This document shows, one piece after another, positions 7,444 through 18,167 of a stretch of 64,000 bases of DNA; within the stretch, counting starts at the first letter, position 1; every line of letters starts with the position of its first letter. The stretch lies in NCBI GenBank assembly GCA_001312325.1, contig BBDJ01000003.1, forward strand, positions 186,001-250,000. Direction: 5' to 3'. The translations under genes were made by a program, and so were the position numbers. Below the pieces are notes generated by a model. It ran no database searches, had not been told where the DNA came from, and saw only the letters and a program-made list of their open reading frames with translations. The DNA is from Lysinibacillus pakistanensis. Its GTDB lineage: Bacteria; Bacillota; Bacilli; Bacillales_A; Planococcaceae.

Positions 7444-10400
7444 GTGCAAACCAAGAAGCAAAAAAAAGGGTGGAAACGCTCGTTAAACACATTTCTTGCC
7501 ACAGTATTAGTTGCAAGTAGTATCTCATTTGTTGGTGTTCCACAAGAGGCAAAAGCGGAAACAAATGATACACCACTATCATCCCCAGCAGGTGTAGATG
7601 GTGCAGTTTTATGGCTTCGACCAGATAGGGGAATTAGTGTTGAAAGTGGACAATCTGTATCTGAATGGCGTGATCAAAGTAATCAAGAAAATCATGCTAC
7701 ACAGAGTACAACCACTCTGCAACCAATGTACCGTAATGATACACAGTATAATGTGAATTTTAATCCAATGTTAGAGTTTAATAATAAGTATTTTGATCTT
7801 GAAGTCAATAAACTTCCTACGGGTAATTCATCACGAACAATTGTAGCTGTAGCAGCAACAGAGAACAATACAGCCGATAATCGTTATATCATTTCATGGG
7901 GAACTGCTTCTGGGGGTAATATGATAGGCATGCTCCAGCTAAGTGGAACTACAAAAGGTGCGATGTCTATTTATGGAGGCTCGTTCTCAAGTGGGGATGG
8001 TTTCTGGCAAAAAAAATGTGCCAAATGAACTTGTGGCAACATACGATGGTACGAATGGTGCGTTATATAGCAAAACGACACAAATAGGTAAAGCACCACA
8101 GAGTTGGAATACCGCTAAGACACAGGCACGAGTAGGACGTATTATTGGAAGTGGTCGACCAGAAGAATGGATAGGAACAATTGGCGATATTATTGTGTAT
8201 GACCGTGCTCTGGAGGATGCAGAACGCAAACAAATAAGTTCATATCTTGCTATTAAATATGGCTATACACTTGGAGTTGAGGGACTTCCTACGAATAGTA
8301 AGAAGGCAGACTATTTAGCTTCTGATACAAGCGTTCTTTGGGACGCAACTGGAAATGCAGCTTATTATCATAGCATCGCTGGTATCGCGCGCGATGATAA
8401 TGGTGGATTACTGCAGAAGCAAAGTAACAGCACAAACCCTGGACATCAAGTGGTTATTGGTTTATATGAAATTAGTGATAAAAACTCTAATAATGTAGCA
8501 TCATTTTCAAATGATATGCAATATTTAATGTGGGGAGATAATAATCAACCATTTACTTATACTAAAACAATTGGAGATAGAGCACATACTGAACGTATTT
8601 GGAAAGTACAAAATAGAGGAAATGTTGGACAAGTAGAATTTGCCATTCCTAAAGCAGCCTTACCAGAAAAAGGAGCATTGCTAGTAGGGAATAGTGATAC
8701 CGATTTTAGTGCAGCAAAAGAATATCCATTAACGTTAAAAACAATTAATGGAAAAGAGTATTATACAACAAAGTTAATGTTCACAGATGGTCAATATTTT
8801 ACTCTTGTGACAACACAGCCTGAACTAGAAACAGCAATGCTAACAAAAACAATCACTGATGAAAATAAAGTGACCTTAATTTTTGATCAAAGTGTGACTT
8901 TAACAGATTTAAACGGCTTTACAATTACGAAAGATGGTATAGAGATTCCTATACAAAGTGTTTCTCACACAATAGATGGTAATAAGATAATTTTAACATT
9001 ACCATCAAATAATGTTACAAATGAATCGGTTATTAAGGTGAAATATGAAAAAGGCTCTGGTAACTTAAAAGGCAGCACAAATAATCTGCCAGTTGGGAAT
9101 TTTGAAATACAGGCAGTAAATTCATTTGCAGCTTCTTTAAAAATCAATGAGCCAAGTACTACGATTGTGGCAAAGCCAAAACCGGACATAAAAGGTGAAG
9201 TCGAAGCTGGTTCAGATGTTGAAGTTGTGTTAAAAGATAAACTAGGAAATGTAGTACCAAATGCAGGTGGTATGGCTAGTGTTGATGGAAACGGTAATTG
9301 GACATATACACCTTCAACAGATTTAGCAACAGGTGACTATACAATTGAAGTGAAGGCTACAAAAAACGATAAGACAGTCACAAAAACAAAACCTTTAACA
9401 ATTGTCGATAAAACCGCACTTCAAAATAAAGTAACAGAAATAGAAGGCTTAACACCAACACATTACACATCAGAAAGCTGGACAGCCTTACAGGAGAAAT
9501 TAACTGAGGCAAAAGCTGTGTTAACGAATCCTACTGCTACACAACAAGAGATAAATGCTGCATTACAGGCATTAGAAGATGCACAAAATGCCTTAAAAGC
9601 ACCAAAACCAACAAGTGTAGCATTGACTCAAACGGTAACAGATGGTAATAAAGTAACACTGACATTCAATCAAGAAGTAGAACTAACAGATTTAACAGGC
9701 TTTACTGTCATGGTGGATGGAACGCCAGTAACACCAACAGTTGAAGTTGATTCAACTGACAATAAAAAAAGTAATCTTCACATTACCGAATGGCACAGAC
9801 GTAACGAATAAAGAAGTGAAGGTTATTTATAATGGTGCAGGTAATTTAAAAGGTAAGGGAGCGACAGGTGCACCTGTAGAGAATTTTGAAATGGTGGCAG
9901 AGGACCCATACAGCGCAGCGTTCCAAATTACGAAGCCAGACGAAGTGACAGCTAATCCGCAGCCAACAATTGATGGGAAGGTGGATGTAACCACAACGCC
10001 ATCTACAGTAACAATTGTCTTGAAAAATGACAAGGATGAGCCTCTGTTGGTAGATGTGGCGGCAACAGTCGACCCAACGACAGGTGAATGGACATTTACA
10101 CCACCAACAGATTTACCAGATGGCACATACACAATTATCGCAACAGCAACAAATGGTCAACAAACAGTTACAAAGAAACATACATTCACAGTGGCAACAA
10201 CACCAATAGTAAACAAAGTGCCACTTCAACAAAAAGTAGAAGAAGCTAAAAATTTAGTTGCAGGTGAGTATACACCGGCAAGCTGGGCACAGTATCAAGA
10301 GGCTTTAAAGAAAGCGAATGAGGTACTGGCAAATCCAAATGCAACACAGGAAGAAGTTGATGCAGCACTTGGCATATTAACAGGGGCACAAAATGCACTT

Positions 10401-12123
10401 GTGAAAATAGGCAAAGTAGGAAAAGGGTTAGGCACATTAAACCCATCTACAGGTACGTTAAGCCCAAGCTTCCAAACAGGGGTAACAGATTACACAATGA
10501 CAGTCGGCTATTCAACATCAGTCATTGACTTTACGGCGATTCCAGTAGAGGCTGGCGCTACAGTCACAACAACGGTTAATGGACAGCCAGGTGCTATTGG
10601 ACAAATTCCACTACAGGTAGGGGAAAATATCATTGTCATTTCAGTGAAAGATGCAAATGGTAATGTAAGACAATATACGATTAAAGTATATCGCGATGCC
10701 TACACAGGTGGTGGTGGCTCATGGACGCCAAACCCAACACCACCAGTTACGCCGACACCGGGCGACACAAAAACAAAAATCCGAGTGGAGCTTGAAATCG
10801 ATGGAGAAAAACCACTGGAAAAAAACAACAGTAGAAATTGAACGTACTAAGCATGCCAACGGCGACATCACGGACTTCGTAGCTCTTACAGAAGCGAATG
10901 CCAAAGAAGCTGTGGCAAAGGCAAAGGAAATCGGCAACAATATTGCTCGTATCGTATTGCCAGATGTCAATGATGAAGTGAAGGAAGCGAAGGTCGAAAT
11001 TCCAAAAGAATCCCTGAAATTACTACGTGATAACGGTTTATCGTTAGAAATTTCATCGGAAAATGGACATATTGCGATTCCAGTGAGTTCAATGGAGGGT
11101 ATTGACGATAATTTCTACTTCCGTTTAGTACCCGTGAAAAAGGAAAGTGAGCGTCAAGCGATTGAAGAGCGTGCCCGTGCAGAGCGCGTAGTACGTGAGA
11201 CACTGCAAAGCAATGATGTGCATGTAGTAGCACGTCCAATGACAATCGAAACAAATATGCCAAGTCGTCCTGTACAGGTAACATTGCCGTTAAAAGGCGT
11301 GAAAATCCCTACAGATGCAAAAGAGCGTGAGGCATTCCTGAAGCAATTAGCGGTATTTATTGAACATTCTGATGGGGAGAAGAAAGTGGTGATCCCTGAG
11401 GTGGTAACAATGGCGAAGGGTGAGCTAGGCTTACGCTTCACAGTGGAGAAGTTCAGTACATTTACAATTATTCAGGTCAATAAGAAGGAAGAAACAAAAC
11501 CACCTCTAGAAGTAAAAGAGCATGAAGCGTATATTAAAGGCTTCCAAGATGGTACATTTGGTCCCGAGAAAAACGTAACACGTGCTCAAGTGGCAACAAT
11601 GATTGCGCGTATCCTAGGCTATACAGATGGACCAGTCAACACGGCACCGTTCAAGGATATTCCAAGTGATCATTACGCAGCGGGTGCCATTGCCTTTGTC
11701 AAAGAGCGTGGCATTATGAATGGCGACGTCAATGGTAACTTCCGTGCCAGTGAAAACATTACACGTGCGCAAATGGCAACGGTAGTGGCGAACTTTAAGC
11801 AACTGCCTATCGAAGAGAAGGTAGCGATTACATTCAATGATACAAAAGGTCATTGGGCACAATGGATTATCGAAGCAAATCGTGCGGCAGGCATCATCAA
11901 TGGCCGTCAGGATGGTAGCTTCGCGCCAGATGAGCATTTAACACGTGCTCAAGCGGTGATCATGATGAACCGTATGTTTGAGCGTGGTCCACTACATGGC
12001 GTGACAGCACCAAGCTTCCCAGATGTGAAAGCAACACACTGGGCATTCAAAGAAATTGAGGAAGCAGCAAAATCACATTCGTTCGTAATCGACGAAGATG
12101 ATAATGAGCAACTTTCAAAATAA
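7444..12123 (+). CDS. Large SLH-anchored surface protein, about 1,560 aa, frameshifted
   Basis: GTG at 7444 follows TTGGAGGAAC. Three one-base errors (A8 8009-8016, A7 9764-9770, A7 10819-10825) split one long gene. In order it encodes a signal peptide cut near EAKAE, a concanavalin/LamG-like domain (about residues 50-280), a second beta-rich domain (about 285-455) and two copies of a Big/Ig-like plus FIVAR-like helical module. These are followed by a cadherin-like sandwich (from LGTLNPSTGTLSPSF), a linker of alternating G, P and T, an amphipathic region, and three SLH domains (about 1360-1540; VTRAQVATMIARILGY, ITRAQMATVVANF, LTRAQAVIMMNRMF). SLH domains bind pyruvylated wall polysaccharide, so the protein is displayed at the surface. 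Its ligand is unknown. Confidence 0.88.
8850..10410 (+). repeat. Internal duplication in the surface protein
   Basis: Two tandem modules of about 770 bp (8850-9600 and 9610-10410) each encode an Ig-like pair and a FIVAR-like helix. They begin TKTITDENKVTLIFDQ and TQTVTDGNKVTLTFNQ, and the helical parts share LTxAKAVLxNPxATQxEx. Divergence shows an old duplication. Such modules extend the protein away from the wall. Confidence 0.75.
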
Positions 12124-12134
12124 GACATAGAATT

Positions 12135-12169
12135 GGCAGGCTAGGGGAAACCTTAGCCTGCCTTTGTTT
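12135..12169 (+). terminator. Intrinsic terminator
   Basis: GGCAGGCTA pairs with TAGCCTGCC around GGGGAAACCT and is followed by TTTGTTT. It ends the surface-protein gene. Confidence 0.85.
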
Positions 12170-12296
12170 AATAGAGAAAAAAACTATGTAAAAATATTAG
12201 TTATCAAGAAAGTGACTAGGTACTGAATTAATTTTGATTTGAGTAAAAAAAGATAACCGAATTACAGGTGATCTTTGACTTTGAATTTGTAACTGT

Positions 12297-12941
12297 TTAC
12301 CAAATGAAAGGAATTAGTTTTTTAGTTTTCTGTTTATATAATGTAAATTGTTGTCCGTACTTGTTTTGTAAGTAATCATCTGATTTTGGAATATAGCCAA
12401 AAATAAATACGAAAAATAAACCAAGAGGAATTAACAAACTATAAATATTGTTAGAGATTAGCGCTAAGCCTAGTACCCAAAGGCAATCTCCAAGATAATT
12501 AATATGAATCGCATATTTAAATAAACCGCCTGTATAGAGCTTACCTTTATTTAGAGGATTGTCTTTAAAAGGTTTTCTAAGCAATTCAGAAATTGTGTTT
12601 AACATACTCCCTCCTAAAAATAATATCCAACCTACAATGAGTATTGTTAAGTTTGGATCCTGTTTACTAGTAATCATTAAAATGGGAAAGCCCAAATAAT
12701 AAATCCCAAAGGCTATACTGTTCATGAGAGCTTCCTGCATTGCAATACCTCTAGGTAACCATATAAACATCATAGCTGTTAATCGCAAAGCTGTAATAAT
12801 TAAAGCAATAAAAAGTCCGAGAGAAATGGCGGATTTTTCATATGTAATGAAAAGTAAATAATATGCAATGATTAAATAGATAATCTCAGCTACTAAAATT
12901 AAGATTTTTTCTTTTATCGTAGAATTGTTTATACCATACAC
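12297..12941 (-). CDS. DUF1295/isoprenylcysteine methyltransferase-like membrane protein
   Basis: This is an intact 214-residue protein with about six hydrophobic helices. The C-terminal half carries the fold signature of the DUF1295 and steroid-reductase-like group: GGLFKYAIHINYLGD, then GYIPKSDDYLQNKYGQQF. Members are integral membrane enzymes of mostly unknown substrate. It is transcribed with the MerR gene upstream (27-nt gap) and is the likely target of that regulator. Confidence 0.75.
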   Translation of the reverse strand: MYGINNSTIKEKILILVAEIIYLIIAYYLLFITYEKSAISLGLFIALIITALRLTAMMFIWLPRGIAMQEALMNSIAFGIYYLGFPILMITSKQDPNLTILIVGWILFLGGSMLNTISELLRKPFKDNPLNKGKLYTGGLFKYAIHINYLGDCLWVLGLALISNNIYSLLIPLGLFFVFIFGYIPKSDDYLQNKYGQQFTLYKQKTKKLIPFIW

Positions 12942-12968
12942 AATAAGGCACCCCTTCGTTATTTATAT

Positions 12969-13773
12969 TTAATTGGAAAAAAATACTTCTATGATACTAT
13001 TATCCTCTTGTGTGCTATAGGGGTCTGTTTGATAAACTTCAAACGGTGCACCATTCAATTTATAGTTATTTTCATTTATCCATACATGTAGTTTGGTATG
13101 AATGGAAGGTAGTTTATCGTAAGAACCAATAAGCGTAGCCATTGCGCAAAGACCAGGATTAAACACTTTTGTTTCATTCGTGGCATTTGTAAGTGGAATC
13201 GCAATTTCGACATCATAATTATCAGGTTCATATTCAGAACTATGGAAAATAGTAAGTGGTTTTGCGCTAGGTGATAAATTTCTAAACAAGATTTTACTAA
13301 ATAATTCACTAAAGTGTTTTAAAAAATCAGCGGTATTTATTTTTTTTCGTTGAGAAAAGATATCATAGGCTATGTGATCCACAAGTTTAATCTCAATCTG
13401 ATCTAAATAGCTCATGATATTTCCATCTTTGTCTAACACTTGAATATCTAGTTTTAATTCTTTTAACATAGAAGAATAAATTGTGAGTTGTTGTGTCAGA
13501 TTTTCTTGTTTGATTTTCATTTTATTACTAAGGAGTTCGGTATCCTCTCTATTAGTTAAAATAATTTTGATGTCTTCTAACGAAAATAAATAGTTTTTTT
13601 AATCGTGCTATTAATAAAGCTGTTTCTAGCTGGGAAAAATTATAATAGCGATAATTATTATTAGCATCAATGAAATCAGGCTTTAAAAGTCCAATTTCAT
13701 CATAGTATCGCAGCGTCTTGAGTGTAAGATGTGATATTTTTGAAAACTCACCAATTGTAAGCATAACAATCAC
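12969..13773 (-). CDS. MerR-family regulator with GyrI-like effector domain, frameshifted
   Basis: The start ATG (13773) follows AAAGGAGGTGA. The first 70 residues form the MerR winged helix (LTIGEFSKISHLTLKTLRYYDEIGLL). One extra base in the T7 run at 13594-13600 truncates it; correction continues through a coiled coil (NREDTELLSNKMKIKQENL) into a C-terminal domain resembling the bacterial transcription activator effector-binding fold that binds small hydrophobic compounds. Total length is about 268 residues, as usual for BltR/BmrR-type regulators. It is autoregulated if the 19-bp-spacer promoter upstream is genuine. Confidence 0.85.
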
Positions 13774-13792
13774 CTCCTTTTAAATTACTTTA

Positions 13793-13823
13793 AATATAAA
13801 GTATCCTGTAAGGGGAAGGTCAA
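13793..13823 (-). promoter_or_regulatory. MerR-type promoter with 19-bp spacer
   Basis: On the minus strand TTGACC (13823-13818) is separated by exactly 19 bp from TATATT (13798-13793), 20 nt before the MerR start codon. An over-long 19-bp spacer is the hallmark of promoters that MerR proteins activate by DNA distortion. The spacer contains TTCCCCTTAC but only a weak dyad, so this is an inference from spacing. Confidence 0.6.
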
Positions 13824-14059
13824 ACAATGTAACTAAGTTTTCTTAAAGGGGATTTATTGAATTAAATATTATCGAAATGGCTGCATCAGAAAAAATATAT
13901 TATCACTAATCTTTTAAAAGATTGGTTACTTAATATTGTTCTTTTTAATTTGAACGGACAGGTGTAAGGTGTTTAAAGTTTTCAGGCATAGGATTTGAGG
14001 AATGAACAGATAATCACTAATTGTTACTAGATTTGCATATTACCATTTAGTGAAGACAT
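13824..14059. other. Intergenic region without a recognisable gene
   Basis: AT-rich, with no open frame longer than a few tens of codons that has a ribosome binding site. It leads into the dispersed repeat at 14060. Confidence 0.5.
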
Positions 14060-14124
14060 GATCAATTTCGTCTTGGCATAATTGTAGCTGCCACTATGCT
14101 TTCGCTACAGAAAACATTTTGCTG
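14060..14124 (-). repeat. Dispersed repeat, copy 1
   Basis: The reverse complement matches 34304-34368 over about 60 bp with only a few substitutions and one short indel. The shared core contains TGTAGCGAAAGCA, GGCAGCTACAATTA and GCCAAG, ending GAAATTGAT. No coding role is apparent at either site. Confidence 0.75.
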
Positions 14125-14206
14125 AATGAAGATAAATAAGTAATGCAATCCTCACACTTTTCATATAAAATTCGTAAGATATAACTTACTTGAAAGAGGT
14201 GTGAAA

Positions 14207-14732
14207 ATGTTTCCTGTTTTACATACTGATCGATTAGTGTTACGAGAGCTCACAGTGAATGATGCTCAGGCAATTCTAAATTGCTTTTCTAATCCTGATG
14301 TACTACGTCATTATGGGCAGAATTCATTAACGAGTTTAGATCAAGTTAGGCTAATAATTAATAACTTTTCAAAGAGCTATGAGGAAAAATGCGGAATTAA
14401 ATGGGGAATAGAATTAAAAGGGCAAGCAGGCATAATTGGTACCATTGGTTTTCAAGAGTGGTCAACGGAGCATAAAAGAGCAGAAATAAGTTATGCACTT
14501 TTCCCAGAGAGTTGGGGAAAAGGCTATGCACTGGAAGCCGTTAATAAAGTAATTTCATTCGGCTTCCAAGAGATGGAGTTAGTGCGTATAGGAGCAATCG
14601 TTTTAACCGAAAATGATGCCTCAAACAAGCTGTTAACAAAAGCTTGCTTTGAAAAAGAAGGGGTATTAAAAAAAATATATACATCAAAATAATGTTTCAT
14701 ATAACACTTATGTTTATTCCCTGATAAATTAA
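14207..14732 (+). CDS. GNAT acetyltransferase, RimJ/RimL type, frameshifted
   Basis: ATG at 14207 lies 7 nt after GAAAGAGG; the GTG at 14201 overlaps the site and is less likely. The sequence has the RimJ/RimL layout: LHTDRLVLRELTVNDAQ, then RAEISYALFPESWGKGYALEAV for acetyl-CoA binding, and NDASNKLLTKACFEKEG. An extra A in the A8 run at 14668-14675 hides the normal ending YIHQNNVSYNTYVYSLIN. It probably acetylates a protein N-terminus or small amine; the substrate is unknown. Confidence 0.82.
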
Positions 14733-14785
14733 AATCCTAAGACCGAGATAAGCTGAATTGCTGTCTTGGTCTTTTTAGGATCAAT
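14733..14785 (+). terminator. Intrinsic terminator
   Basis: AATCCTAAGACCGAGA pairs imperfectly with TCTTGGTCTTTTTAGGAT around a central loop. The T run lies inside the right arm rather than after it. Confidence 0.55.
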
Positions 14786-14798
14786 GTTTAATAAAAGA

Positions 14799-15258
14799 TT
14801 ATTTAATAATCGCCTGTAATGTGTCTAATCCCTCCTTCAGATAAACATAAGTATTCATTGTCGTGATATTTGTATCTGCTTTTTTTTCGCTGTATCTAAA
14901 TATCGTTGTAATTCTTTGATGTAAGCTACTACAAACTCTGTAAAATTGTATATATGTTGCCACCGACTATTTTTCTCCAACTTTTTTTTAGAATGTGAAA
15001 CTATAAGTTTGGATCTATTTTTTTTCTAAAGTTAAGAATATTTGCGTTACCAAATGGGTTTAATTTTTGACTTTTACCAGTTTGATGAAGTGTTTTCAAT
15101 TTGCTAGTAAAATCACTTAAAATAGTACTGTGACCAGTAGTGGTAAAGAAAAGTAGCTCGTCTTCATTATTATCATTTGCAAACACTTTTAAATAGCCAT
15201 CAACATAAAGATTATTCAAGATTGAGATGCCTTCCTCTAATTCAAATCTTATTTGCAT
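14799..15258 (-). CDS. Hypothetical protein, about 153 aa, frameshifted
   Basis: ATG (15258) follows TTTGGAGGTAATTGT on the minus strand. Two homopolymer errors (T8 15018-15025 and T8 14880-14887) must be corrected to read from MQIRFELEEGISILNNLYVDG through LEKNSRWQHIYNFTEFV to the end LKEGLDTLQAIIK. The protein is soluble, with mixed strands and helices and no catalytic motif I recognise. It stands alone, divergent from the cold-shock gene. Confidence 0.6.
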
Positions 15259-15502
15259 ACAATTACCTCCAAATATCAATTTAATTATTTCATTTTCTCT
15301 TTTCGGTTTCAAACGCTCTCTTTGGGAGAAAAGAGGTTAGAATTCATACATAGTTGCCATTACCAGAACACAAGTCAGACAGAGAACGTCACAAAACTTT
15401 TGATTTCTAGACTTTTTTTTGGGTAATAGTGACATTATACTGGACAAATACAAAAATTTATCATAAAGTAAAAGTAATAAAATTAATTGCGGTAGAACAA
15501 TG

Positions 15503-15569
15503 AATTCACAAATTACAAAGAGTAATCGTGTTTTGTTAGATACTTTTTGTAATTTGTGAATTTTTTTCT
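15503..15569 (+). promoter_or_regulatory. Long inverted repeat with T tract before csp
   Basis: A perfect 17-bp inverted repeat (15503-15519 with 15546-15562, loop 26 nt) is followed directly by seven T. It ends about 50 nt before the cold-shock start codon. It has intrinsic-terminator form, yet no plus-strand gene lies upstream, so it may be a leader attenuator if the csp promoter lies before it. A weak alternative promoter (TTGAAG then TAATAC) lies after it. Confidence 0.6.
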
Positions 15570-15618
15570 TTTGAAGCAATAATGATTTTATTTAATACAA
15601 TTAGTGGAGGTCATATAA

Positions 15619-15819
15619 ATGACACAAGGTACAGTAAAATGGTTTAACGCAGAAAAAGGTTTTGGCTTCATCGAAGTAGAAGGCGGAAATGATGTATTCG
15701 CTCACTTCTCAGCAATCCAAGGTGACGGTTTCAAAACATTAGAAGAAGGTCAAAAAGTTGAATTCTCAGTAGAAGAAGGTCAACGCGGACCACAAGCTAC
15801 AAACATCGTAAAACTTTAA
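15619..15819 (+). CDS. csp: Cold-shock protein, CspA/CspB type
   Basis: An intact 66-residue single CSD domain. RNP1 (KGFGFIEV) and RNP2 (VFAHFSAI) single-strand nucleic acid binding motifs are present, along with the starting [14 protein letters not shown]. It acts in the cytoplasm as an RNA chaperone. The gene is monocistronic, with GTGGAGG before ATG 15619 and a strong terminator behind. Codon choice is biased toward a few codons, as in highly expressed genes. Confidence 0.96.
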   Translation: MTQGTVKWFNAEKGFGFIEVEGGNDVFAHFSAIQGDGFKTLEEGQKVEFSVEEGQRGPQATNIVKL

Positions 15820-15838
15820 TTTTAATGAAATACCCATA

Positions 15839-15871
15839 AAAAGGCATCCTTTAATTAGGATGCCTTTTTTG
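15839..15871 (+). terminator. Intrinsic terminator
   Basis: AAAAAGGCATCC pairs with GGATGCCTTTTTT around TTTAATTA. It ends the cold-shock gene. Confidence 0.9.
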
Positions 15872-15963
15872 TATAGAACAAAAAGAGTGCCTTTCTTCTA
15901 ATTGATAATTAATTTCACTTATTAATGAAATAACACTGGATTTTATAATGATTTAATACTACA

Positions 15964-15984
15964 ATGATAATGATTATCAATATC
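15964..15984 (+). promoter_or_regulatory. Fur box
   Basis: The site begins TGATAATGATTATCA and continues ATATCA, closely matching the GATAATGATAATCATTATC Fur consensus. It lies about 110 nt before the siderophore-binding lipoprotein, predicting iron-limited expression. Confidence 0.85.
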
Positions 15985-16092
15985 ATTTATATCGGGAGCT
16001 GGTAATACTTTTTCAAAATAACTACATAGAAAGTGGAGGTTAAACAGAAAGATTGGTATTCACACATAATTGACAAAGGAGTTTTTGACAGA

Positions 16093-17092
16093 ATGAAAAG
16101 GAAATTTTTACTTATTGGTTTTATTACATTATTTATGCTCGTTTTAGCTGCCTGTGGCGGGGAAAAGGAAAGTGAGCAAGATCCATCACTTGATAAAGAC
16201 GAAAGCAGGGAAACAGCTCAAACAAAACAAGAGCTTACAGAAGAAAATGGTACAAGAACAATAGAATATCTTGGTGAAAGCTATACAGTTCCAGAAAAAG
16301 TAGAAAGAATCGTTGTAACAGGTGCAATGGAGGCAATGGAAGATATGGTTGTACTTGATGTGCATCCAGTAGGAGCTATTGCTGTCGGTGGAAAATTCCC
16401 TGAACTCTATGCTTCTGTGACAGACAAAGCTGAATCCATTGGGGAGAAAATAAAACCGAACTTTGAAAAAAATAGTAGAATTAGCTCCAGATGTTATTTT
16501 AGGCTCAACAAAGTTTCCAGAGGAAGTACGTGGAAAGTTGGAGAAAATTGCACCTACTATTTTAGTTTCACATATCTCTACAGACTGGGAAAATAATTTA
16601 AATTTATTAGCTGAATTAACTGGTAAACAAGCAGACGCAGAAAAAATCCTATCTACATATAAGGCTGATATCGAAGCAGCTAAAGCAACTTTAATTGAGA
16701 AATTAAAAGGTCAAAAAGTGGCAGCTATTCGTATGCGTGGTGGACAAGCTTATGTATATCCAAAAGAAGTGTTCTTCAATCCTGTATTATATGGTGAGCT
16801 TGGTTTAGAAGTACCTAATGAGGTAAGCAAGGCTAAGTCACAGGAAGCTATTTCTGTGGAGCAATTGGCTGATATGAACCCAGACTATGTGTTTATTCAA
16901 TTCTCTGCTGATGAAAATGCTGATGCCCCAAATGCATTAGAAGATTTTAAAAAGAATCCAATTGTCCAAAATATTACTGCCTTTAAAAATGATCAAGTAT
17001 TTGTCAACGTTGTAGACCCCCTTATGGAAGGTGGCCCAGCATATAGCCGAATTAAATTCTTAGAAAGTGTTCAACAATATCTTCTAAAATAA
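16093..17092 (+). CDS. Iron-siderophore ABC transporter substrate-binding lipoprotein, frameshifted
   Basis: ATG at 16093 opens a lipoprotein signal (LVLAACG lipobox). The rest is a FhuD/FepB-type periplasmic-binding fold: VPEKVERIVVTGAMEAME, then KIVELAPDVILG, and a C-terminal lobe ending with MEGGPAYSRIKFLESVQQYLL. An extra A in A7 at 16466-16472 splits the gene. Length is about 332 residues. A Fur box lies upstream. No permease or ATPase gene is beside it, so it must share components encoded elsewhere, as some Bacillus siderophore-binding lipoproteins do. The ligand is not predictable. Confidence 0.87.
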
Positions 17093-17162
17093 TTGGTGAA
17101 GACAAGGAGCAAACCATTTAACTTGGTTTATTAAAAAAAGGAAATGTATTAGTATGCTGTAT

Positions 17163-17204
17163 CCCGATTGTTGTACATATTAAACAATCGGGTGCAGTTT
17201 TTTT
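17163..17204 (+). terminator. Intrinsic terminator
   Basis: A perfect 10-bp stem (CCCGATTGTT/AACAATCGGG) is followed by TGCAGTTTTTTT. It ends the binding-protein gene. Confidence 0.85.
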
Positions 17205-17308
17205 ATTCGTTCTTATTAGAGAATCAGTGAATACGATTTTTTTTACTTTGTGTTTATATGGAAGTAGAAACTGTATGCTATGATAATGTACATAGAGGAG
17301 GGAGTCAC

Positions 17309-18167
17309 ATGATACGAGTTGGATTAACTGGTTGGGGAGATCACCCTTCACTTTATAGTGGAGTGACTGCCTCAAAAGAAAAATTATTCGATTATACGGG
17401 TCATTTTTTTATCGGTTGAAGTAGACACTTCGTTTTATGCTATACCATCTAAAGAGAATGTACAAAAATGGTGTCAGGATACGCCGGATCATTTCCGTTT
17501 TGTTGTCAAAGCCTATCAAGGTATGACAGGGCATTTACGTGGGGATATTCCTTTTGAATCAAAAAATGATATGTTTAATGCCTTTATCGAATGTGCAATG
17601 AATTTAAATTCCATGGTAAGCTAGGAATGATTCTTACTCAGTTTCCACCATGGTTTGATTGTCAGGCAAAAAAATGTTCAATATTTGTTGTATATACGAC
17701 AGCAGCTTAAGGATTTTGAGGTGGCTATAGAGTTTAGAAATCAAACATGGTATGCAGAGCCTGTCGTGCAGCAAACTATGAATTTCTTACGAGAGCAACA
17801 ATTTATTCATACTATTTGTGATGAACCACAAGCAGGTGTCGGATCAGTTCCATTTTATCCTACTGTTACTGCCAAGAAGGCACTTATTCGAATTCATGGT
17901 CGCAATATTCATGGCTGGCGTAACACTGGAAATGCTGAAAATTGGCGAAAAGTTCGGTTCTTATACGATTATAATAAAGAAGAGTTGCAGCAGCTTGGGC
18001 ATCATATCAAAGGGCTTGAGACTGAGGTGGAGGAGCTTTATGTATTATTTAATAATAATTCAGGATTGCACGCTGCTAAAAATGCGAAGGAGCTACAAGG
18101 TATCTTAGACATTAAAGATGTCGGACTAGCACCTAAACAATTAAATATGTTTGAAGGGGAACTATAA
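17309..18167 (+). CDS. yunF: DUF72 family protein YunF, frameshifted
   Basis: ATG at 17309 follows GAGGAGGGAG. Three indels (T7 17404-17410, a CC pair at 17611, A7 17668-17674) break a gene of about 285 residues. Recognisable DUF72 features are the TIM-barrel start RVGLTGWGDHPSLY, EVDTSFYAIPS, GKLGMILTQFPPW and the ending LAPKQLNMFEGEL. The biochemical function of DUF72 is unknown. It overlaps the next gene by 1 nt (TAATG), so translation is coupled, and the neighbours match B. subtilis yunD-yunE-yunF in reverse order. Confidence 0.88.

Noticed and set aside
15337..15579. Minus-strand open frame of 80 codons near csp
   Set aside because: It runs through the 17-bp inverted repeat and has low-complexity AT-rich composition; no ribosome site.
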